In this document: positions 1 through 29,870 of the stretch, piece by piece
Layout: each line of letters starts with the position of its first letter
Position numbering within the stretch: position 1 is the stretch's first letter
Source: Saccoglossus kowalevskii
Lineage: Eukaryota; Hemichordata; Enteropneusta; Harrimaniidae
NCBI RefSeq assembly: GCF_000003605.2
Contig: NW_003151766.1
Span: 30,201-60,070, forward strand
Direction of reading: 5' to 3'
DNA length: 29,870 bases
Notes under the pieces: model-generated
The model's input: only the letters and a program-made list of their open reading frames with translations
Databases searched by the model: none
What the model was told of the DNA's origin: nothing
Program-made: the position numbers and the translations under genes

Positions 1-196
1 TGCAGGTGGAAGTGAGGCACGATAAGCTCGGTGTCTGCCTGATTGTAAACAATCGGGTGGCTGGCACTTATTTCTGGGTTCTTATTGACAAAACCACTCA
101 ACTCTTGGTGGCTCTTAATGGAGGGTCAAATGTAACAAATTTTCACTGAGTGGCTCTCAATTGAGGGTGGCGCTTATTTGCGGGTTTTTACGGTAA
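1..196. repeat. Possible MITE-like repeat C, right part
   Basis: Three diverged internal repeats of a GGTGGC(T/G)...CTTA(T/A)T motif (about 56-85, 108-124, 152-182) and a right end reading TTTTTACGGTAA at 185-196. The end resembles the terminus of the foldback element at 25354-25538. The left end is cut by the window. Confidence 0.45.
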
Positions 197-228
197 TCAT
201 CACATATCAATGAATGTTTATACATGGA

Positions 229-664
229 TGCTGTAGGACAATAGACAGACCTGGATAATTGTGGGTTAAAATCTGTACATATTAATTACCCAATTTGCAT
301 AATTAACCAATTTTAAGCTTTCACACTGATATCTAAAGTACTAATTTCCATTTTAATGAAACTTAGTACAAAGATGCTCTAGGACAATGTACAAACCTAA
401 TTAGTTTGGGGTCAAACTCTGTTCATATTATTTCCCCAATTAGCATAATAATTCATAATTTTTTGGTTCTAATCACATTTCAATTAAACTTGGTACATAG
501 AGTTTTTGTTACATTGCGCAGACCTCATTAGTTTTACAATCAAATCTGTTCATGTTAATTTTCTGATTTGCATAATTAGTTTTCAGCTAAGTAATTTCAA
601 ATTATATTTAATGTGTCTCCAATACTCTCAGCACATGGGAGTTCTTTCTAAGCTTTCTTTGATT
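229..664 (+). repeat. Three diverged ~130-146 bp tandem modules; inverted partner at the right window edge
   Basis: Modules start near 229, 375 and 502. Each has a GGACAAT-like start (tgctgtaggacaat, tgctctaggacaat, then a diverged copy), AGACCT or AAACCT, CTGTTCATATTAATTT and TTTGCATAATTA, with AAACTTGGTACATAG at the boundary. The second and third modules (375-664) match 29578-29870 in inverse orientation at roughly 94 percent by eye. The similarity stops 25 bases before the DOCK acceptor at 689. Confidence 0.8.
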
Positions 665-689
665 ACTATTTTGTTCCATTATTTGACAG

Positions 690-14504
<13,815 letters not shown>

Positions 14505-14543
14505 AGGATTATTTAATTTTTTTATACTGTAAATCTTTACATC

Positions 14544-14568
14544 CACCAACAGTACAATGTTGTTGGTG
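14544..14568 (+). other. Short hairpin in the DOCK 3' UTR
   Basis: Perfect 8 bp stem CACCAACA / TGTTGGTG around a 9-base loop, 40 bases after the stop codon. Function unknown; may be chance. Confidence 0.35.
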
Positions 14569-14689
14569 TGATATGCTGTAGCTGTTCGCAACTTCTAACA
14601 ATAATAATCTGTCCAAACTTGTTTGCAATTCTTTTTGATGTTCAGTTATATCATAGACACTAAAAAGAACATGCAGCTGTGGTATTTTT

Positions 14690-15010
14690 TTAGACGAAGT
14701 CCGAAATAGGGAACTATTAATTTTCGTTTTGGCCGTCCGTGCGTCCAATCATTTCTCGAACATTCTTTGACCATTTGATCAAAAATGGTTGACTGGCGGC
14801 CATTTTTGTCCTAAAGTTTGTTAAATTCTGATACTTAAACAAGTCCAGAACCATTTCTCGGAGATGAAGAAGGTAATTCAAATTTTGTATGAGGATCATG
14901 CATATTGGGTTGCAGGTGCACGTCATATATTTTTTTGAGATTCAACCAAATATAGCTGATTGTTGGCCATTTACATTTTTGTGATTCAACCAAATATGAT
15001 CAGCCCATTA
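14690..15010 (+). mobile_element. Modular dispersed element, family E, diverged copy
   Basis: Starts near tagacgaagtccgaaatagg, then ggccgtccgtgcgtcc and an ATGGTTGACTGGCGGCCAT pair at 14785-14803. The start and GTCC-rich part match the other family E copies. Confidence 0.6.
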
Positions 15011-15719
15011 CGATACATTGCAAGCAATGACTGATCACAGCACTATACAGTCAGAATAACACCCACACTCCTGGATCGCTGCTTGTTAAGAACTTTGGCA
15101 TTTAAATACACAATTGGAACTGTGCATTGTCAATGCTTTTTGGTGCATATCGAGCACATGGCAACCAAAGATCCATGTTTTATAAACTTAAGACAAAAAT
15201 GACCACAGTTATATTAGCAGTAACGTCAAGTATATCCACACACAAAAATGGAATACCAAGATTACGGTAGCTATAATTTTAATCGAATTTTTATCTTGCA
15301 TTCTGAAAAATAATTACATTCATTACAGCAATGCCTTAACTTTGGTTGATAATGTATGAATACAAGTACAGCAATTTGTAGAACGTTAACGTCCATGTTC
15401 TATCTAGTGTTTGTTATATAATATTTACTACTATTATATATAAAGTACAATACAGTTTATAAATACATGTAGTGTACAGAGTGGTCATATTATTTAAACT
15501 TGAACCACGACATATCTAGAGTATTTTCTCATTCATTCTGTGCCTTTGTCTAATTAACTTATGGACATAATTTGTAATACTGAATTACGTTTCTTAACTA
15601 TGGAGTGAAAATAGCTTTACTAAATCATGTCAAAATTTCTTGTCCACAATAGCTATCACTGCCAGTTATAATGTACATTTAAAGTGTGTGTTTCTAATAT
15701 TTTGTATATAAGATTATCT

Positions 15720-15725
15720 AATAAA
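15720..15725 (+). terminator. Candidate poly(A) signal of the DOCK gene
   Basis: Canonical AATAAA with a T/GT-rich stretch (ttttatattttgtgtg, about 15738-15753) 12-30 bases downstream, as expected for a cleavage site near 15740. Confidence 0.45.
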
Positions 15726-15784
15726 GTATTTGTAATAATTTTATATTTTGTGTGAACTTCAATTTTTCACAGCTGTATCTGAAA

Positions 15785-16207
15785 CTTGATTGTGACTAGA
15801 CTAGACCCACTTCTAACATGAACATAAATATGGATTTGACATGGGACACATTATCATATGACCACTGTGGATATCATTCACAGTAGTGATACTATGAGGT
15901 TATTACGACGATACCGAAAAGTATGCATGAAGACAGTACAGTGGGAGTATCGACCGACACGAAATGGAGGTCGATGTGACGGCGTACTGAGTGCAAACTT
16001 TTCAGTATCCTCGTAACAACCTTATAATTATACATCTTTTGCTCCCAATGATACATCATGGCAATGGCGAAATTCAAAAAATTTAGGACAGAATCAGCTA
16101 ACTTCTTTGTGTGGAGTCCCGTCAAACCCTGGTGGCAGTCATGTTTTTTATTATTATAGGATGCTTACGTGTGTAATCATCCCATATTTAGAATACAAAT
16201 TTTCTAA
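15785..16207 (+). repeat. Repeat family D, copy 2, with an internal foldback
   Basis: Plus-strand match to the minus strand of 12454-12825, from tgactagactagacccac through ATGACCACTGTGGATATCAT to the CCATATTAGAAA complement near 16200. Unlike copy 1, it holds a second, inverted copy of its own GAGGTTATTACGACGATACC segment: arms about 15896-15926 and 15992-16024. It begins just past the inferred DOCK cleavage site. Confidence 0.8.
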
Positions 16208-16919
16208 TATGGTAATTATTAATTATTAAAGTAAGTTGTTCATAGATTGTCATTATTACTATTCCAACACCTGTACAGTACTGTTTCCAATGTTATAGGA
16301 CAGTTATCACTCCTTATGGATTCAGTTATTCAAACAGCAAAAGCGTCTCCGATGTAACTGATACCACCTAGATTACCAGATACGTATACCAGTTATATGA
16401 AGGAAAACATGATAGACTTGCCTGATCCAAATGAACTTTACCTGCTGCACTCCAAGTAGTCGGCACATCTATCATGCAAGGCATAAAGTCAGAATGTTTT
16501 GGCAGCTAAGATATTCTGAAGTTACCCCTCCCCAGGACATATTAGAGCACACTATCGCTAGTTCCATGTCTCATCATTCAGGCAGAGTAAGCCATTTTGA
16601 GTTAGTTATCTATCATTTGCTGCATCTGTCAAATTCAGCCAGGTTTATGCAATGTATTTTTTTTTTAAATGTTTTTGTGCCAGGTGACAGTTCTGGACAT
16701 TGACTGTTACTGTTGTCTTTCTCGCCTTTTTTTTTTTTTTTCATGTGCAAATTGCAAGTGAAGTGCCAACACATACCGGGTAGTGCATTTTTACCACAGA
16801 AGCCATTTCCATGTTTGGGACATGACAGGGTTGTGCACCCATCTTCCTATCAAATGGCAATTCAATGCGCTATCCTGGCGTCAACCAAACTTGGCCAAAT
16901 TACAAACAGACCTTAACCA
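16208..16919. other. Intergenic, nothing recognised
   Basis: No family similarity in either strand. Short open frames here show no recognisable domain and no splice context. Poly-T runs at about 16659 and 16728. Confidence 0.55.
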
Positions 16920-17110
16920 AGGCCCCCCCCCCCAAAGTCGCGTTCGTTGAATGAGTCTCGACCAGTGGAATTACCCTTCCCATCGAGTCTGTGACACTCT
17001 CCCACAGTAGGGATCGAGCCTTTTTGCTGTTCAACCCAAAGTAGGATTTGAACTTTGGTCTACTTATCACAAGTCCGAAGCAACAACCACCATGCTACCA
17101 GTAACGAGTT
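16920..17110 (-). mobile_element. tRNA-derived SINE
   Basis: On the minus strand a tRNA-like head has a box A match TAGCATGGTGG (17097-17087) and a box B match GTTCAAATCC (17053-17044) about 35 bases apart, as in RNA polymerase III promoters. A body follows with a second ggctcgatccctac segment and ends at a G-run (C-run on the plus strand, 16922-16932). It lacks a foldable acceptor stem by eye, so it is a SINE rather than a working tRNA gene. Confidence 0.7.
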
Positions 17111-18085
17111 TATGCAGTGAAATAAATTAACCCAGACCGTACCAGAGGAATATAAAACAATTTCCAAAATGCTGCTTCTCATTACAACATTGTGAGGTAT
17201 TGCTAGCTATACACAAGATAACTTTCTATAATAATATTGTCTTTTAGTTGTCCAGCAGGTATATACACAACTCGGAATGACCACTCAGTATTGACCCACC
17301 ATGTCCTGAATTGGCGTTGATGGATTTTAAACTGGACAAATCTCTACAGCCCAACTCAGCCAAGGAAGGGCCGAGTCATAGTTTGATTCAGCCATGTTTG
17401 CTACATTTAGTGTGTGGAGAACTACTATCTTAGGAAGTCGTATCCATCCAACGAAACGAGCATTCATGGGTAGACAGAAATTTAGGCCAAATTTACTGAG
17501 TATTATTTTTGTAATCAATTTCAGCATGCCACTTAGTAAGCAGCGATTGTATGTTAGTGATCACGTTCTTGGATATCGATTGTGCATAAGCGTGCAGTAT
17601 AATGTCGCCAGATAACCAATAGTTTTAAATTTTCCATAAGCGAAATAAAAGTGACAGACATTTATTCCATCAGCTTACTAGTAATTCACACACTTGTAAA
17701 AGTTTTTTCTGTATTCAGTGCATGGCACTTGCATGGCCAACCCCCTTTGTCTGACATTTGGCGGTGGAGAAGCTGGAAGGGTCCATGGATACTAAGAATA
17801 TTGTTTTTTTAAAAATGTCCATTTCAGGGCAACAAAAAACCGAAAACAAAAATGAGTGCAATTCACAGGCACTTTAACAAGAAATTCGCTCAATATTAAT
17901 AATTTTGAACTACGATATTCACCCAATGTTAATGTTTTCACAACAACCCAAATTAGTAGGCAATCTTATTTCTCAAGTATTAAAACTGAAGTTTCATCAT
18001 TTTAATAAAATTCAGTGGGCACACCTGAGCAATGTTAAATACTAGCTTGAACAAATCAGTCAAGGCATGTCCGAGTGTACTAAGA
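17111..18085. other. Intergenic, nothing recognised
   Basis: Overlapping open frames on both strands near 17327-17615 show no recognisable protein. No splice-linked exon series seen. Confidence 0.5.
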
Positions 18086-18283
18086 TACTGTAAAACAAGC
18101 TATTTTCACTGACATTTAATTTCACTTTTTTGATGTTTAACGGTAAACATATTCACTGTTTTAATTTCACAAATTTGTCAAGATAACAAGTTTTATTGTT
18201 ATTTTAAACATGTTCTAGTAGATTTAATTTATCAGCGAAAAAGCAAAATTAAAACCCAGTGAATAATTAATGCATTTACAGTA
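18086..18283. mobile_element. Palindromic MITE, family A-like, copy 4 (divergent subfamily)
   Basis: Starts TACTGTAAAACAAGCTATTT and ends GCATTTACAGTA; inner parts ttcactgacatttaatttca and attaaaacccagtgaataa are complementary in style. Pairs best with the copy at 21476-21685. Confidence 0.75.
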
Positions 18284-18765
18284 CATAAAAATATATAACC
18301 TTTATGGTAATTTTAAATCAAATCATAAAACAACCATCACAGAATCAAAATAGTGATTACATCCAAGGCCATACCTGCACCAACTACAGAAATAATTGCC
18401 AATAAACATTGAAGGAAAACTTTATTTACACGGATTATAAAGCTGAATTCATGACGGTAATACATTATCATCATGGTAAAAGTACTGTAGATTTGATTTA
18501 TTCACTTGTGAGGACCACCTGTAGTGTTATACAAGGAAAGCAGCGAAGCTAAACAACAACTGTCAAAATGGAACAATACAGAGCTGTGAAAATATTCTAC
18601 TGAAAAAAACAGCATGGAATCTCAAATCTGTAAGCATGATAAAGAATCAAGATTGTTTACATCGTCACAAAAAAACATTTTGAAACAATGGCCTGATGGA
18701 GAGGTAGTATTTTCTCTATTAGAAACATAGTGAGTTTGATGTACCCACTACAAACATATTTGGGT

Positions 18766-18771
18766 TTTATT
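18766..18771 (-). terminator. Candidate poly(A) signal of SMC3
   Basis: Minus-strand AATAAA about 580 bases after the SMC3 stop, followed on the minus strand by a TG-rich stretch (tgtttgtagtgggt). A second AATAAA lies at 18421-18426. I cannot choose between them from sequence alone. Confidence 0.3.
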
Positions 18772-19352
18772 GTGATGATATTGGTGATGCTCTTTTAATA
18801 GAATAAATACAATGCTTATGATCAATGTCTCATGTATATATATTATATGGAGCAATATTCAGTTCACATGACACACAGGTAGGTACCCCTAGCATACAAC
18901 ATGGGTTGAGTAAGATAATACAAAACATAGAATATTAATATAATATAGAATGAAAATATAACGCCACATTTACATCAAAAATTTCTAATATAAAAAGTTT
19001 TTCGCATATAACTGACTATTTAAAATATTGATTTAATAATGAAATGGCAATTTTGATAACTATTACCGTAATACTGAATGTACCAAATTAAAGACACTGT
19101 TCAAAATATTAAATACAGCATTAATATTATAGATGAAGACAATTTTAAAGAAATTAAGGCAGTGTTACAAACATGCATTATAAATTTAATTGACTTGAAC
19201 AGAAAACAATCAAGGGTTAAAAACTAAACGGAGGGCAACGTCCATGTTGGTGACAAAGACTAATTTCAAATCTAATTGCTATCTTTATATAATTGGAAAT
19301 CTAAGTACTAAACAATTTTCTGAAAAATTACAGATACTTGTGATACTAAACA

Positions 19353-28048
<8,696 letters not shown>

Positions 28049-28402
28049 CTATGTATTATGCCAACTACAATTATTCCATGTTTTAGTTAATCAGTTGCTA
28101 CAACATGTTTACCAGGGAATCCATATTTCAGGGTCAGAACTAGACAAACGTGACATAGTTATATCGACATCATATCACAACAACTGGTACAAACATTGCG
28201 ATCAGCAAAATTCTGTGGCATTCTAATGCTTTGAGCGCCTTTATTTTCTCTCCAAATTCCTGATGTAACATTTTGCAATTCTAGTGTATTTTGCTAAAAT
28301 TCATTTTGTTAATATTGGACAAAATGAACATAATTTCCCATAATCACCTATTTTGATCAGAATTTTAAACAAGCAGCCAGTCGGCTGAGATAGCAAAATT
28401 CA

Positions 28403-29045
28403 CAAAATATCACTTTTCACCAAAATTAGGCAATTGAAGATATCACCACGAAATTAACAAATCTGAAAGAGGCCACATGTAGTACCTACATATGTAATAT
28501 AAAAGTAATTTGACTTGCGTTTTTTTTAAAAAAAATTCAAAATATCACTTTTCACCAAAATTAGGCAATTGAAGATATCACCACGAAATTAACAAAGCTG
28601 AAAGAGGCCACATGTAGTACCTACATATGTAATATAAAAGTAATTTGACTTATGGTTTTTAACAAGAAGTCGAAAATATAATTTTTTACCAAAAATGACA
28701 AAAATATTTACCAAAATTAGAGAATTAAAGATATCATTACAAAATGAACAAATCTGAGAGAGGTCCACATGTAGTACCTATATATGTAATATCAAAACAA
28801 TTGGACTTGAACAAGAAGTCAAAAATATCACTTTTTACCAAATTGAATTGAAGAATTGAAGATATCATCATGAAATGAACAAATCTAAGAGAGGTCTACC
28901 CAAGGTACATATACACCAAGTATCAAAGCATTCAGGCTTGTAGTTTTCAAGAAGAAGTCAAAAAAGTAAAACATTGACACGGACGACGACAGACAATCAC
29001 TCATATGATAAGCTCCGCTCGACAAAGTCAACAGCGGAGCTAAAA
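28403..29045 (-). mobile_element. Modular element with AGCTCCGCT hairpin and four ~135-149 bp tandem modules
   Basis: On the minus strand: hairpin AGCTCCGCT...AGCGGAGCT (29041-29011), then a GTCGTCGTCCGTG stretch, then modules starting near 28820, 28671, 28538 and 28403. Modules share GATACTTGGTGTATATG-type and AGACCTCTCTTAGATTTGTT-type motifs. The last two are nearly identical over ~115 bases. Confidence 0.8.
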
Positions 29046-29577
29046 AAACTTATGCGTTTTTAATTTGTGAATGGTGCAAGAAGTTGACAAGCATTCAAAA
29101 GGTTAATCTCAATAAGTGTATTCCCTTTAAATTTTTGAAACTTACAGGAGTACAGGAGTAAGCTGATTGAAAATGTCAAGTTTGACCTTTTTATAGTGAT
29201 CCCTCTGCAAAGTCATACTTGAAAATCTTGTGTTTAGGATAAACACAGCACACTGAATACCCTATTCAGGGAATAGGTTATCATGCACTGAAAGTGATTC
29301 TGTAAACTCACTAGTATTATTGAATTGGAGGAAGTCTGATGTTTTTTGACCTGTGTCAAAAGCAAATGTGTCAGAAGCAGCCAGTAGCAGCACTTTACAG
29401 TTCTCTTCATTTTATCTCGCATATTAAAATAGAAATTAAATTAAATTGCAAAACAAAACCACTTGCCACAGTAAGGCACAATGTATGATGTTCAGCCCTT
29501 GAGCGATGAGAAGTCATTGTACAATTACAATTGGGGTGGTGGGAGATGATACTAATAACAAAAGATTCTATCAACCC
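29046..29577 (-). other. SMC3 intron, nothing recognised
   Basis: No SMC3 hinge exon (expected upstream, encoding the CVEVTAGNRLFYHIV-type region) is found here, so the next exon lies beyond the window. Confidence 0.6.
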
Positions 29578-29870
29578 AAATCAAAGAAAGCTTAGAAAGA
29601 ACTCCCATGTGCTGAGAGTATTGGAGACACATTAAATATAATTCGAAATTACTTAGCTGAAAACTAATTATGCAAATCAGAAAATTAATATGACCAGATT
29701 TGAGTGTAAAACTAATGAGGTCTGCGCAATGTAACAGAAAATCTATGTCTCCAAGTTTAATTGAAATGTGATTAGAACCAAAAAATTATGAATTATTATG
29801 CTTCTTAGGGAATTAATATGAACAGATTTTTACCCCAAACTAATTAGGTTTTGTACATTGTCCTAGAGCA
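29578..29870 (-). repeat. Inverted copy of 375-664, cut by the window edge
   Basis: Reverse complement reads TGCTCTAGGACAATGTACAA onward and follows 375-664 to CTTTCTTTGATT with about 15-20 differences and small indels. It then diverges. It sits in the SMC3 intron. Confidence 0.92.

Larger units (their letters stand above)
14505..15745 (+). other. Probable DOCK 3' UTR
   Basis: Non-coding sequence after the DOCK stop. It holds an 8 bp stem hairpin at 14544-14568, a diverged dispersed element at ~14690-15010 and AT-rich unique sequence. The end is inferred from AATAAA at 15720-15725 followed by a GT-rich stretch. No transcript data are available. Confidence 0.45.

Noticed and set aside
14509-14748. 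Two overlapping minus-strand open frames in the DOCK 3' UTR
   Set aside because: No recognisable domain; AT-rich and partly inside a dispersed repeat.
16431-16916. Plus-strand open frames in the intergenic region
   Set aside because: No similarity recognised, poly-T tracts translated as Phe runs, no splice-linked neighbours.
17040-17110. Functional tRNA gene on the minus strand
   Set aside because: Box A and B are present but no paired acceptor stem or anticodon arm could be drawn, and a SINE body follows.
17327-17615. Overlapping open frames on both strands
   Set aside because: Mutually antisense, no recognised family, no start or splice context.

Overview
This is an AT-rich animal nuclear segment: short phase-consistent exons with GT-AG introns, abundant MITE-like palindromes, minisatellites and a tRNA-derived SINE. 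Two convergent, conserved genes fill it. The protein sequences are clearly metazoan. The repeat style (hairpin-ended elements, foldback MITEs, ATGGC/GCCAT repeats) suggests a marine invertebrate, perhaps a hemichordate or other non-vertebrate deuterostome, but I cannot fix the species.

Plus strand, 690-14504: the 3' part of a DOCK-C subfamily gene (DOCK6/7/8 group, closest by eye to DOCK7). I resolve 22 exons covering the region between DHR-1 and DHR-2 and nearly the whole DHR-2 RhoGEF domain, to a stop at 14504. Every junction keeps frame. One conserved exon is missing between 13209 and 13535, exactly where a 50-N assembly gap (13397-13446) sits. That exon should carry the DHR-2 nucleotide-sensor loop.

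Minus strand, 27994-19353: the C-terminal half of SMC3 (cohesin ATPase subunit). Twelve exons run from the middle of the hinge through the returning coiled coil to the head domain (signature motif, Walker B) and the stop. The upstream exons of SMC3 and of the DOCK gene lie outside the window on opposite sides.

The stop codons are about 4.85 kb apart (14505-19352). This interval holds the likely DOCK 3' UTR, one copy of a ~0.4 kb repeat whose inverted partner lies in a DOCK intron, a tRNA-derived SINE and unannotatable sequence. No other gene is supported.

The introns carry several repeat families: (A) palindromic ~200 bp MITEs with TACTGT/ACAGTA termini, six copies; (B) a second foldback MITE ending TTACTGTAAAA/TTTTACGGTAA; (C) a possible third MITE at the left edge; (D) the ~0.4 kb inverted pair; (E) long modular elements with a hairpin 5' end, a GTCC-rich stretch and ~130-150 bp tandem modules, many holding a divergent ATGGC...GCCAT pair. 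The first 664 bases and the last 293 bases share an inverted, roughly 94 percent identical ~290 bp repeat. I found no convincing new gene system. The points most worth checking are the gap-swallowed DOCK exon, the inverted repeat at the window ends and the modular repeat superfamily.
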